Below are positions 44,601-53,499 of a DNA stretch of 64,000 nt, in pieces (positions within the stretch are counted from its first letter, which is position 1; every line of letters begins with the position of its first letter). The notes beneath the pieces are model-generated. The model ran no database searches. It had not been told where the DNA came from and worked only from the letters and a program-made list of their open reading frames with translations. The DNA comes from Sulfuricurvum sp. PD_MW2. Lineage in GTDB: Bacteria > Campylobacterota > Campylobacteria > Campylobacterales > Sulfurimonadaceae. Position numbers and translations under genes: made by a program. The stretch is taken from contig NZ_NSIU01000008.1 in assembly GCF_002633015.1 (NCBI RefSeq), positions 1 through 64,000 of the forward strand, given 5' to 3'.

Positions 44601-45158
44601 ATGATCGATAAGGTCAAAATCGTTCCGTGTGTAACATCAAATTTTGTAAAGCCTAAAAGGGTTGAATACGTTCAAGACGGAATCGAAAAAATATGGGATA
44701 TGGTCGAAGTTCATGATAGTGTGGCGATTCTCCTTTATCACGAGGAACGGGAGACACTCGTTTTAGTTCGGCAATTTCGCCCCCCTGTTTATTTGAAAAA
44801 CAAGGATGGCTATACGTATGAATTGTGTGCTGGAATTGTGGATAAATCCAAATCACTTATAGAGATAGCGCATGAAGAGATTCTCGAGGAGTGTGGATAT
44901 CATGTGCCTTTGGAGTCTATAGAGCGAGTGAGCTCGTTTTATACGGCAGTCGGATTCGCCGGATCGGTGCAGACTCTTTTTTATGCAAGAGTGAGTGAGT
45001 CGATGCGTGTGAATAACGGGGGCGGTATCGAAACCGAGTCGATTGAGGTCGTAGAGATTCCTTTAGAGGAAGCAAAAAGCTTTATAATGGATGAGACCAA
45101 AGCCAAAACACCGGGGCTGATGTTTGGCTTTGGATGGTTTCTGGAGAGCAAACTGTAA
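44601..45158 (+). CDS. NUDIX hydrolase (ADP-ribose/UDP-sugar pyrophosphatase type)
   Basis: A 185-residue hydrolase. The Nudix box has the form G-x5-E-x7-REUxEE, seen as AGIVDKSKSLIEIAHEEILEEC; the first Glu of the box is replaced by Asp/Lys. It likely cleaves a nucleotide sugar or ADP-ribose to two phosphates. ATG is 9 bp after the M23 stop, so the pair may share a message. Confidence 0.85.
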   Translation: MIDKVKIVPCVTSNFVKPKRVEYVQDGIEKIWDMVEVHDSVAILLYHEERETLVLVRQFRPPVYLKNKDGYTYELCAGIVDKSKSLIEIAHEEILEECGYHVPLESIERVSSFYTAVGFAGSVQTLFYARVSESMRVNNGGGIETESIEVVEIPLEEAKSFIMDETKAKTPGLMFGFGWFLESKL

Positions 45159-45177
45159 TTCCCGCGTAATGCGGGAA
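45159..45177. terminator. REP-like hairpin between NUDIX and TonB receptor genes
   Basis: TTCCCGC and GCGGGAA form a perfect seven-pair stem around GTAAT, starting on the base after the NUDIX stop codon and 21 bp from the convergent receptor stop codon. It may serve as a bidirectional terminator. Confidence 0.65.
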
Positions 45178-45198
45178 GGATGATACAGCGGTATTCGG

Positions 45199-47316
45199 TT
45201 AGAATTTATACGAGAGTGCAGCGTTGAACGAGCGGCCCATCCCTTGGAGCGGGGTATAGGTGTTTGCCGTGTAATTGACGGTATCAATCCCCCCTAGCGG
45301 CATTGCATATGCTTTGTTAAAAAAGTTGGTAACCGAGAAATCCATGTTCAACTGTTTTGAGTATGCATAGCCGGTTCGCAAATCAACCAAAGCATACCCC
45401 GGAGTTAAGGGCTCTTTTCGCAGGGTATCAACAGAACTTTTTTGAGCTACGGATTCAATATCGATTCCATTATTCCATGTTCCTGATGCACGATCGAGTG
45501 AAATTTTTGCATGAAACGGCATCATATGATAAAGTGACCCGCCGTTATCACGGAAACCGCGGGTATAGCTTATGGAGCCTTTGAGTGTTACTTTCCCGTT
45601 ATCGACAGTATCTGAGAGGGTTGTATATCCGGAGAGATCAGCACCGAAAAGGTGAGCATCGGTATTGATGAATTGAAAATAGTTGATTCCGCCGGATGTA
45701 TTTACAAGATCGATATCGATGTAATCTTTTACTTTTGTGTAGTATGGAGTCAATTTCAAGCTCCACTCTTTTTCGGCATTGTCATGAAGCGATAGTGTAG
45801 CACTGATGCTATTTGCTACTTCCGGATCAAGGTTCAGGTTGCCAACATAGCCGTTGCCGTCTCCAAACCAGTTTACCATTCTCATATCCATGCGTATCGG
45901 ATTGGTGTAGACTCCTGAGCTTCCTGCCCATGAATAGCGTTCATACATATTTGGCGAACGGGTTTTACGAGAAAAACCGAGTTCAATGTCACTGTTTTTG
46001 CTATATACATATTTGCCCATCGCCGTGATATCGAAATTATTATCGACCTTTTTGTGTTCAAGTGCATTAAAATAAGCCGCATCTACAGGGTCGTTGTTAT
46101 TGGCTCCAATAAATCCGCTATATCCGTTGTAGCCGTGTACATCATCGGTATCCATTGTAACTCGGTCGTAACGCACACCGAAAATAGATGAGAGTCTATC
46201 ACTCCATTGTGAAACAACTTCACTAAACAATCCGATACGATCTCGTTGTCCGTTATTAATATTCAAAAAGGTTCCAGGACTCATCCCTGCCATATGATTG
46301 ACACTGTCTTCAGGCCACCAGTCGTTGAGACGGTATCGATTATAATCAGCACCAAATTTGAGTGTTTGGGTTTGGCTGTAAGGAAGGGTTGCTTTAACGT
46401 TCAAACCGCTCTCTTTTGCGTCGGTATACATCGGCATGTTTCCGGTACGTTCTCCAATGAGTTTATTCATATAGTGATCGGTATTTTGGCGATAGGCATT
46501 GGCATCAATGAATAATGATCCTATCTTTCCTTTGTAGATTAGATTGCCCGATGTTGATTGGTTGGCGAGCATATCCATGTACTCATTTGGAAATCCGACG
46601 TAGTCCGTATTGCTTTGAGCGAGTTTGAGAGCGATATACCCATCGAATGTTTTGTAAGCTAGTGTTGCGGAATGATTTGCTTGCTTATAGAGGGTATCTC
46701 GAACGATAGCGCCGTTTCCGTTTTTGTAGTTATCTGCTTGTTCTGCATATCCTGCGTAGTTAATGCTCAGTTTGTCGTTAGCGGCAGTTGCCGAAATTGA
46801 AGCACCGCGTGCTTGATTATTGCTGCGATAAAAGCCAGAGGCTTCTCCGCTGATAAGTGCCTCTCCCGCTTTATCGGCAAATTTTGGATCTTTGGTTTTA
46901 ACGGCAATTGTTCCGCCGATACTATCGCCCCCTTCACTGACAGGTGTAATTCCTGCCACAACATTGATGGATTCAATTTTGGTTGTATCGATATACGAAA
47001 GAGCCGGGTTCATGTGGTTGGGACAAGCTGAAGTGATGGTCATACCGTCAATATCAATTTTAACACGATCATCAGCCATTCCATGGATGACCGGCAATGA
47101 GGCGCGTGAGCCCATTTCATAAACACTGACTCCCGGAATATCTTTGAGTGCGGTCGCAACATCGCCGCTCATCGTTGAAGATTGTTTTTTTGCTAGAGTA
47201 GTGGAAGAGAGATCGGTATTTACGATATCTCCTTCAACCGATATTTTTTGTAAAGTGACTGGCTCAATAGCCAATGCAGCAATTGCGGCTAGAGAGAGTA
47301 GCGAAACTTTCTTCAT
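45199..47316 (-). CDS. TonB-dependent outer-membrane receptor, OprC/NosA-like copper type
   Basis: A 705-residue TonB-dependent receptor: signal peptide 1-17, plug domain about 40-150 (SGDVATALKDIPGVSVYEMG), and a 22-strand barrel ending SYKF with terminal Phe. The plug holds CxxxM (Cys98-Met102 in SACPNHMNPALSYI), the copper-binding motif of Pseudomonas OprC, and the barrel contains further Met and His. It is therefore a candidate copper importer or NosA-like protein that supplies copper enzymes. Start follows AAGGATTATAAGT. The ligand is inferred from the motif. Confidence 0.85.
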   Translation of the reverse strand: MKKVSLLSLAAIAALAIEPVTLQKISVEGDIVNTDLSSTTLAKKQSSTMSGDVATALKDIPGVSVYEMGSRASLPVIHGMADDRVKIDIDGMTITSACPNHMNPALSYIDTTKIESINVVAGITPVSEGGDSIGGTIAVKTKDPKFADKAGEALISGEASGFYRSNNQARGASISATAANDKLSINYAGYAEQADNYKNGNGAIVRDTLYKQANHSATLAYKTFDGYIALKLAQSNTDYVGFPNEYMDMLANQSTSGNLIYKGKIGSLFIDANAYRQNTDHYMNKLIGERTGNMPMYTDAKESGLNVKATLPYSQTQTLKFGADYNRYRLNDWWPEDSVNHMAGMSPGTFLNINNGQRDRIGLFSEVVSQWSDRLSSIFGVRYDRVTMDTDDVHGYNGYSGFIGANNNDPVDAAYFNALEHKKVDNNFDITAMGKYVYSKNSDIELGFSRKTRSPNMYERYSWAGSSGVYTNPIRMDMRMVNWFGDGNGYVGNLNLDPEVANSISATLSLHDNAEKEWSLKLTPYYTKVKDYIDIDLVNTSGGINYFQFINTDAHLFGADLSGYTTLSDTVDNGKVTLKGSISYTRGFRDNGGSLYHMMPFHAKISLDRASGTWNNGIDIESVAQKSSVDTLRKEPLTPGYALVDLRTGYAYSKQLNMDFSVTNFFNKAYAMPLGGIDTVNYTANTYTPLQGMGRSFNAALSYKF

Positions 47317-47395
47317 ACTTATAATCCTTAAGAAAATATGAAGAAATAATAGAGAAGAAGTGTTACATTAGTGTTAAGTGGTTATACTTTTGCCC

Positions 47396-47494
47396 ATGAA
47401 ACTCAATCCAAAACAAATTTTTTTAACTCTACTTTTATTGGCGGCTTCGGGCTATTTCCTTTATTCGGGATTCTCTTTGTTATTCCATCCGTAA
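47396..47494 (+). CDS. Possible 32-residue membrane microprotein
   Basis: An ATG at 47396 opens a 32-codon frame: MKLNPKQ, then one hydrophobic helix (IFLTLLLLAASGYFLYSGF) and SLLFHP. TATACT stands seven bases upstream, so a transcript could be almost leaderless; no ribosome-binding site is seen. The gene is divergent from the OprC-like receptor. It could be a real small inner-membrane protein or chance. Confidence 0.35.
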   Translation: MKLNPKQIFLTLLLLAASGYFLYSGFSLLFHP

Positions 47495-47528
47495 AGAGTG
47501 ACCAGCGCGAGAGCACTTTGCTGAAGAG

Positions 47529-47555
47529 CACATTGCCGGCTTTGCCGGAAATGTG
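47529..47555. terminator. Hairpin after the agmatine deiminase gene
   Basis: CACATT/AATGTG and CCGG/CCGG pair with one mismatch and a TTTG loop, four bases after the leftward deiminase stop codon. No long T-tract is present, so it may stabilise the message or terminate weakly. Confidence 0.55.
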
Positions 47556-47559
47556 TGTA

Positions 47560-48570
47560 TCAAAAACGGATAGTAACCTCTTCGGGAAACTGCATCGTAA
47601 CGCAGTGAAGCGAACCGTGTTGGCGAATAAGCACCGAACAATCGATCGGGATAATATCACGACCTCTAAAAGCTTTTTCACAGATAGCGATTGCTTCAGC
47701 GTCATGCGGATCGTTATAAACCGGTAAAAGAACCGCATCATTGATGATGAGAAAATTGGCATACGTTGCCGGTAGGCGTTCGCCGTCGTAATAGGCAGGG
47801 GTCGTCATCGGTAATGCGATCAGGTTGAACGGTTCACCTTCCAAATCCCGCAATTCCATCAGTTCAGCTTCCATTTTTTTGAGTGCATCGTAGTGCTCAT
47901 CATTTGTATCATCGCATTTGACATACATAATGGTATCGGTATCGATGAAACGAGTGAGTGTATCAATATGGCTGTCGGTATCATCTCCTGCCAAATAGCC
48001 GTGATTCAGCCACAAAATTTGTTCTACGCCAAACTCTTTTTTGAGAATAGTCTCGGTTTGGACTTTGTTTAAATGAGCATTTCGGTTAGGATTCAGGATC
48101 GTTTCGGCCGTTACGAGAAGTGAGCCGATACCGTTGGATTCGACACCGCCACCCTCTAAAATCAAATCGACTTTTTCCATCGGTGCGCCGTAAATGGGTG
48201 CAATAGCAGCACTCATCGCATTATCAAGGGATGCATCGAATTTTCCGCCCCATCCGGTAAAGGTAAAATCGAGGAGGATCGGTTCCCCTTCTTCTTCGTC
48301 AATGACCGTGAGAGCACTGCAATCACGTGCCCACGTATCATTCGTTTGATACTGGGTAAAAATCAAGTTGGTTTGATCCGCAAAATAGCTTTTGACGAGA
48401 TCAATATCATCACAGACGATGAGGCAGGGTTGATAGCGTGCAACGGCAGTCGCAATGTTAACAAAACATGTTCGTGCTTCTTCGAGATATTCACTCCAAT
48501 CGCTTTGGCTGTGAGGAAAAATGAGCTGAACGAAACTTTGAGGTTCAAATTCGGCGGGGAAATAACGCAT
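47560..48570 (-). CDS. aguA: Agmatine deiminase / peptidyl-arginine deiminase-like
   Basis: A 336-residue guanidino-modifying enzyme. Motifs include ILEGGGVESNG, DDTDSHIDTLTRFID and, near the C-terminus, the nucleophilic Cys in GSLHCVTMQFPEE. It turns agmatine into N-carbamoylputrescine in polyamine synthesis. ATG at 48570 has AAGGA six bases upstream. No partner hydrolase is nearby. It is divergent from alr by 27 bp. Confidence 0.9.
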   Translation of the reverse strand: MRYFPAEFEPQSFVQLIFPHSQSDWSEYLEEARTCFVNIATAVARYQPCLIVCDDIDLVKSYFADQTNLIFTQYQTNDTWARDCSALTVIDEEEGEPILLDFTFTGWGGKFDASLDNAMSAAIAPIYGAPMEKVDLILEGGGVESNGIGSLLVTAETILNPNRNAHLNKVQTETILKKEFGVEQILWLNHGYLAGDDTDSHIDTLTRFIDTDTIMYVKCDDTNDEHYDALKKMEAELMELRDLEGEPFNLIALPMTTPAYYDGERLPATYANFLIINDAVLLPVYNDPHDAEAIAICEKAFRGRDIIPIDCSVLIRQHGSLHCVTMQFPEEVTIRF

Positions 48571-48597
48571 TAACAATCCTTAGAATATAATTCCCCT

Positions 48598-49614
48598 ATG
48601 GGAACTATTAAATTGAGCCGAGAGGCACTGAGACATAATCTTGACATTATCGCACACCAAGTCGGTGGAAAAGATAAAATAGCCGTCGTTTTAAAAGATA
48701 ACGCTTATGGGCACGGGGCAACATTGATTGCTGATGAATCATCGCGTTATGGGGTGAAACAAGCGGTCGTACGGTTAGAGAGAGAAGCATTAGAAATTGT
48801 AGAGTATTTTGAGAATGTCCTTGTCTTGGGCGAAATACCGATTCAAGGACATCCAAAACTTAGCTATGCGCTCAATTCGCTCGAAGAGATTGCGTTATAC
48901 CCCAAAGGGGTACGTGTCGAGTTGAAAATCGATACAGGGATGCATCGAAACGGAATTACACCCGATCAACTCGAAGAAGCATTTGTAAAAATAGCGGCAC
49001 AAGGATTGGTCTGTGTCGGTGTGATGAGTCATTTTAGAGCCGCCGATACACTTAGCAGCGAGTGGTATTGGCAGCGTCGGATATTTGATACGCTCAAGCC
49101 CAAAGCACTTGATCTGGCAAAGCTCTATGGTTGGAGCTTACGGTTTCATATCTCTAACTCTGCAGGAGCCTTTCGCAGTTCAGAGTGCCGTGATAACATG
49201 GTACGGGTTGGAATCGCCCTGTATGGTTGTTTGCAAATGGATCCGACATTGCCTCAGCCGGCATTTAAAAGTGTCTTGTCGTTGTGGGGAAACCGTATCG
49301 CAACGAGAGTGCTCAAAGCCGGACAGCGGGTAGGGTATAACGGTATCTACGAAGCGACATGCGATGAGGTGATCAGCACTTATGACGTGGGATACGCTAA
49401 CGGATTGGATCGACTTGCATCGGATCGTTTCACGACTCCTGAGGGAGTTGCATTGCGCGGGCGTATTTCGATGGATAATGCCGCTTTTTCAAGTGACAAA
49501 GAAGAGTTGCTGATTTTTGATAACGCCAATGAGTATGCCCGTTCAGTAGGAACGATAGGCTATGAAATTTTGGCGTGTTTGGATAAAGACCTCAAACGTG
49601 AGTGGATAGATTAA
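48598..49614 (+). CDS. alr: Alanine racemase
   Basis: A 338-residue PLP enzyme supplying D-alanine for peptidoglycan. The N-terminal VVLKDNAYGHGA holds the PLP lysine, and the C-terminal region GRISMDN supplies the second catalytic side. Slightly shorter than usual but intact. The start has no clear ribosome-binding site. It overlaps the convergent gene by four bases. Confidence 0.95.
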   Translation: MGTIKLSREALRHNLDIIAHQVGGKDKIAVVLKDNAYGHGATLIADESSRYGVKQAVVRLEREALEIVEYFENVLVLGEIPIQGHPKLSYALNSLEEIALYPKGVRVELKIDTGMHRNGITPDQLEEAFVKIAAQGLVCVGVMSHFRAADTLSSEWYWQRRIFDTLKPKALDLAKLYGWSLRFHISNSAGAFRSSECRDNMVRVGIALYGCLQMDPTLPQPAFKSVLSLWGNRIATRVLKAGQRVGYNGIYEATCDEVISTYDVGYANGLDRLASDRFTTPEGVALRGRISMDNAAFSSDKEELLIFDNANEYARSVGTIGYEILACLDKDLKREWID

Positions 49615-50003
49615 GAGGTGACTTTAATAATCGAATCGCTGAAAATGGCTCCATCTAGGCGCATTTCGATCAAATCATTTAAATCATTCACATCATCGAT
49701 ATAGCCTAAGACCTTGGCATCAAAGAGGTAGTGTTCCGCTACTTTTTGAATTTCTTCTGCATCGCGCGGGAGGACGATCAAATACGACGCCCGAAGGTTC
49801 TCTGCGATCACCGCTTCGACCGCATTTTCGACGTGCAAAGCAAACCGAACACCGTTTTTGCGCAAATGTTCCATGATATCGAGATTTTCAGGTGAAAAAT
49901 AGAGAGCAACAACCGAATTGGCCGGAGTATGGCGTAATGCTTCTGTTGAATCAATATGGTAAAACGGTTGAGACGCGACGTAGGGGTGACCGAATAATAG
50001 CAT
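49611..50003 (-). CDS. Conserved hypothetical protein of the ribA-rsmG operon
   Basis: A 130-residue cytosolic protein with alternating beta/alpha pattern (VVALYFSPENLDIMEHLRKN, VLGYIDDVNDLNDLIEM). The pattern recalls Rossmann-like or PII-like folds, but no diagnostic motif is seen. It is last in the operon ribA-rsmG-PP0621-this gene, with gaps of 3-4 bp. I do not recognise it. Confidence 0.75.
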   Translation of the reverse strand: MLLFGHPYVASQPFYHIDSTEALRHTPANSVVALYFSPENLDIMEHLRKNGVRFALHVENAVEAVIAENLRASYLIVLPRDAEEIQKVAEHYLFDAKVLGYIDDVNDLNDLIEMRLDGAIFSDSIIKVTS

Positions 50004-50006
50004 GCT

Positions 50007-50213
50007 TTAACCTTCCATACATTCGCGTGAGCAGTAGTGTTTTCCCTCACGTGTCAGTGTCTCTTTGAACTGTACATAGGTGCCGCATTTTGCGCAGGGA
50101 ACCATTTCCTCCGGAGAAGTATCCGATGAAGCAGGTGGCGTTAGACTCACTTTTCGGAAGAAAATATAATAGACGCCGAACAACAAAGCGGCAAATAGCA
50201 ACATTTTTAACAT
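50007..50213 (-). CDS. PP0621 family membrane-anchored zinc-ribbon protein
   Basis: A 68-residue protein with one N-terminal membrane helix (KMLLFAALLFGVYYIFF) and a C-terminal zinc-ribbon-type motif CAKCGTYV...HYCSREC. The family is widespread and uncharacterised. It lies 4 bp after rsmG in the operon. Confidence 0.88.
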   Translation of the reverse strand: MLKMLLFAALLFGVYYIFFRKVSLTPPASSDTSPEEMVPCAKCGTYVQFKETLTREGKHYCSRECMEG

Positions 50214-50217
50214 GAGT

Positions 50218-50796
50218 TTATCTCTTTATGAGTAAATAATGGCGATTTTTCGCCTCGATGATTTCATAATCCAACGATTCATCGATTTCATCATACACCT
50301 TTTCCCCTTTGTAAAAGAGCAAGAGGCTCCCCTCGGTACAAAACGGTGCAGAGAGTTTGAGAAGCATCTCCGTATCGGTTACGGCACGCGAGGTAATGAA
50401 ATCATACGGTTCACTCGGAAGCTGTTCGACCCGACACGCCTTCACTTCGACGTTGTCCAACCCCAAATCGGCTTTGACAAATTGTAAAAAACTGGCCCGT
50501 TTCGAGAGCGGTTCGACAAGCGTGAAATGGGTCTGCGGTAGGGCAAGTGCCAAAATCATCCCCGGAAATCCAGCTCCGGTTCCGATATCCATCCCTTTTT
50601 GGATGGAAGGAAGAAAACTAACGGGAATCACGGCATCGAGAATAAACTGATCGATTTGCGCTGATGTTTTCGCTCCGGTGAGATTATGGATTTTATTCCA
50701 TTTCTCCAACAGGGCTTTATAGTGTTCCGCTTTTTCAATAAAATCATCCGGTAGAGGAAGATTATGAGGTGATAGTAACTGTGTCAAATGACTCAT
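50218..50796 (-). CDS. rsmG: 16S rRNA (guanine527-N7)-methyltransferase RsmG
   Basis: A 192-residue methyltransferase. The SAM-binding motif [15 protein letters not shown] is seen as [15 protein letters not shown], and [10 protein letters not shown] and SRAVTD are typical. It is coupled with ribA (ATGA overlap). In most bacteria rsmG loss gives low-level streptomycin resistance. Confidence 0.95.
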   Translation of the reverse strand: MSHLTQLLSPHNLPLPDDFIEKAEHYKALLEKWNKIHNLTGAKTSAQIDQFILDAVIPVSFLPSIQKGMDIGTGAGFPGMILALALPQTHFTLVEPLSKRASFLQFVKADLGLDNVEVKACRVEQLPSEPYDFITSRAVTDTEMLLKLSAPFCTEGSLLLFYKGEKVYDEIDESLDYEIIEAKNRHYLLIKR

Positions 50797-51389
50797 AGAT
50801 CATGCCCCATTTGCTCTTTTTTGACCTTCAAATATCCCTCATTATGGGGATTTGGGCTAATAATGACGGGAACCCGTTCCGTAATCGTGACATTAAGATC
50901 TTTCACAACATCGATTTTTGCCGGATTATTGGTGAGCAGACGGATTTTGGTAAGTCCGAAGTCTTTGAAAATTTCGCCGACGACATCATAAGTACGTTGA
51001 TCCGGAGCAAATCCGAGTTCGACATTGGCTTCGATGGTATTGCGTCCTTGATCTTGGAGGCAGTAGGCATTGACTTTGTTGAGCAGACCGATGTTGCGCC
51101 CCTCTTGACGGTGATAAATGATCAAACCGCCCTCATGTGCGATCAGTTCAAGTGCTTTGTGTAACTGATTGTTACAGTCGCATTTGATACTGCCAAAGGT
51201 ATCACCGGTAAGGCATTCGGAGTGTATCCGCACGAGTGGGGATTCTTGGCGCTCGAAATTTTCGGTAAAAATGGCTAGATGTTCCTGAATCCCCTCTTTG
51301 TAAACACGGATTTTAAAATGGCCGTATTTGCTTGGTAGATTGGCGACAGATGATTTTTCAAAAAGTGTTGTTGTTTTCATTAGTGCCAT
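50793..51389 (-). CDS. ribA: GTP cyclohydrolase II
   Basis: A 198-residue zinc enzyme that starts riboflavin synthesis from GTP. The zinc site is [15 protein letters not shown] (C-x10-C-x-C), followed by [14 protein letters not shown] and LLTNNPAKI near the C-terminus. No ribB domain is fused. It leads the rsmG operon. Two ATGs three codons apart are possible starts. Confidence 0.96.
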   Translation of the reverse strand: MALMKTTTLFEKSSVANLPSKYGHFKIRVYKEGIQEHLAIFTENFERQESPLVRIHSECLTGDTFGSIKCDCNNQLHKALELIAHEGGLIIYHRQEGRNIGLLNKVNAYCLQDQGRNTIEANVELGFAPDQRTYDVVGEIFKDFGLTKIRLLTNNPAKIDVVKDLNVTITERVPVIISPNPHNEGYLKVKKEQMGHDL

Positions 51390-51472
51390 TATAATAGGTG
51401 TTTCTAAAAAATGGTTTATTAAACTAACTGGCGATACAATCTAATCCTTATTTTCTCATTGGAGTCACATTT

Positions 51473-52438
51473 ATGGAGCGTTTTCGCCGCACCCGTCTCA
51501 ATTCCCAACTGCGTTCATTGGTTCGTGAAACTCATGTGGGGGTAAATGATTTTATCTATCCGTTGTTTGTCCGACCGGGAGAGGGGATTAAAACAGAAGT
51601 TGCTTCAATGCCGGGCGTCTTTCAGATGTCATTGGACGAAATTTTAAAAGAGTGTGAGCTTCTTCAATCTCTCGGGATCAATTCGATTATTTTATTCGGT
51701 ATTCCTGAAGTAAAAGATTCAGTCGGAAGTGACGCTTTGTGTGACCACGGGATTATCGCGACGGCAGTGCGTGCAATCAAACGCTCATTCCCGAAAATGT
51801 TTGTGGTGACCGATTTATGTTTTTGTGAATACACCGATCACGGGCACTGCGGTATTCTTGACCATGTCCATGAGACGGTCGATAATGATTTGACATTGGG
51901 TATTTCGGCACAGCAGGCATTGGTCCATGCCCGTGCAGGTGCCGATATGATCGCGCCATCAGGGATGATGGATGGGATTATTACGACTCTTCGCGATGCT
52001 CTTGATGGGGGCGGGTATGTCAATTTGCCGATTATGAGCTATTCGACCAAATTTGCGAGCGGGTATTACGGACCGTTCCGCGATGTTGCCGAATCGGTTC
52101 CGAGTTTTGGAGATCGTTCGACCTACCAAATGGATCCGGCAAACCGCCGTGAAGCCATCCGTGAAAGCCTTGTGGACGAAGCACAAGGGGCTGATATTTT
52201 GATGGTAAAACCGGCATTGGCATACCTTGATATAATTCGTGATATTCGCGAAGCTTCACAGCTTCCGTTGGCAGTATATAACGTCAGCGGCGAATACGCA
52301 ATGCTAAAACATGCCGGAGCGGCGGGGCTTATTGACTATAATCGTGTTATGATGGAGACGATGGTCGGATTCAAACGCGCAGGTGCCGATATCATTATCA
52401 GCTATCATGCGAAAGAAGTGGCGGCACTTCTATCTTGA
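51473..52438 (+). CDS. hemB: Porphobilinogen synthase (delta-aminolevulinate dehydratase)
   Basis: A 321-residue haem-pathway enzyme. Schiff-base lysines are in MSYSTKFAS and [10 protein letters not shown]. The metal region reads [16 protein letters not shown], with the Cys set of the zinc-type enzyme. ATG follows GGAG. Supplies haem for the many cytochromes. An imperfect hairpin follows the stop codon. Confidence 0.96.
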   Translation: MERFRRTRLNSQLRSLVRETHVGVNDFIYPLFVRPGEGIKTEVASMPGVFQMSLDEILKECELLQSLGINSIILFGIPEVKDSVGSDALCDHGIIATAVRAIKRSFPKMFVVTDLCFCEYTDHGHCGILDHVHETVDNDLTLGISAQQALVHARAGADMIAPSGMMDGIITTLRDALDGGGYVNLPIMSYSTKFASGYYGPFRDVAESVPSFGDRSTYQMDPANRREAIRESLVDEAQGADILMVKPALAYLDIIRDIREASQLPLAVYNVSGEYAMLKHAGAAGLIDYNRVMMETMVGFKRAGADIIISYHAKEVAALLS

Positions 52439-52445
52439 TTTGAAC

Positions 52446-52470
52446 GCCAAAGGAATAAAACTCCTCTGGC
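52446..52470 (+). terminator. Hairpin after hemB
   Basis: GCCA-A-AGGA and TCCT-C-TGGC pair with one mismatch around ATAAAAC. It lies seven bases after the hemB stop codon and probably ends its transcript. Confidence 0.6.
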
Positions 52471-52569
52471 TATACTCCCCGCTAAGGCATTAAAGCTTTC
52501 CTCAACTGAAATGAAATTGTTAATGAAATCATTTTATGATATGATTGTTTTTTGTATATAAGGAATAAC

Positions 52570-53490
52570 GTGAGACACTTTTTAACGTTAAAAGATTACA
52601 CCAAAGAAGAGATCTTAGAGATTTTAGAACTCGGGTTAGAGATCAAAAAAGAGATCAAAGCAAAAGTATTTACCCCCCGTTTGGCCAATCAGACGCTAGC
52701 GATGATTTTTGAGAAAAGCTCGACCCGCACCCGTGTCAGTTTTGAAGTGGGGATGTATCAACTCGGGGGGCACGCACTGTTCCTCTCCAATCGTGACATC
52801 CATCTTGGACGAGGCGAACCGGTCAAAGATACTGCGCGCGTGATCTCGTCTATGTGCGATATGGTTATGATCCGCACTTATGAGCAGTCGATGCTTGAAG
52901 AATTTGCACGTTACTCAAAAGTTCCTGTTATCAACGGCTTGAGCGATAGCTATCATCCGGTTCAGCTTTTGGCCGATTACATGACGATGATGGAATGCGG
53001 TAAAGACAAAAATCCGATAGTAGCCTATGTAGGGGATGGGAATAATATGACCCATTCATGGCTTATGCTCGCTTCAAAGCTAGGATTTGAGCTTCGTGTC
53101 GCTACTCCGAAAGGGTACGAATGCGATCCTTTGATTATTGCCGATGCAATGAAATTCGCTGAGCAAAGCGGTGCAAAAATCACGATTACCAATGACCCCA
53201 AAGAAGCTGTAGCGGGAGCTACCGTTGTTACGACCGATACATGGATCTCTATGGGACAAGAAGAGGAAAAAGCGCAGCGTCTTCGTGCATTTCAAGGTTA
53301 TATCGTTGATGAAGCATTGATGGCGTTGGCTGCAGAGGATGCTATCTTCTTGCACTGTCTTCCTGCGTATCGCGGCATCGAAGTGAGCGAAGCGGTACTC
53401 GATGGAGACCAAAGCGTTATTTTCGAAGAAGCAGAAAATCGTCTTCATGCACAAAAAGGGTTAATGGTTTGGTTGAATAATCATCGATAA
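52570..53490 (+). CDS. argF: Ornithine carbamoyltransferase
   Basis: A 306-residue enzyme forming citrulline in arginine synthesis. The carbamoyl-phosphate motif STRTR is at 51-55, HPVQLLADY near 140 and HCLPAYRG near 265. The start is GTG at 52570, with AAGGA five bases upstream. Confidence 0.96.
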   Translation: MRHFLTLKDYTKEEILEILELGLEIKKEIKAKVFTPRLANQTLAMIFEKSSTRTRVSFEVGMYQLGGHALFLSNRDIHLGRGEPVKDTARVISSMCDMVMIRTYEQSMLEEFARYSKVPVINGLSDSYHPVQLLADYMTMMECGKDKNPIVAYVGDGNNMTHSWLMLASKLGFELRVATPKGYECDPLIIADAMKFAEQSGAKITITNDPKEAVAGATVVTTDTWISMGQEEEKAQRLRAFQGYIVDEALMALAAEDAIFLHCLPAYRGIEVSEAVLDGDQSVIFEEAENRLHAQKGLMVWLNNHR

Positions 53491-53499
53491 GGAGTAATT

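Noticed and set aside
47371-47727. A 118-residue plus-strand frame over the agmatine deiminase 3' end
   Set aside because: It is antisense to the C-terminus of the deiminase and lacks a start signal or recognisable domain; only the short frame at 47396 was kept as a candidate.
52552-52569. TTG start for argF
   Set aside because: The ribosome-binding site AAGGA lies between it and GTG 52570, and the GTG start matches the family N-terminus.
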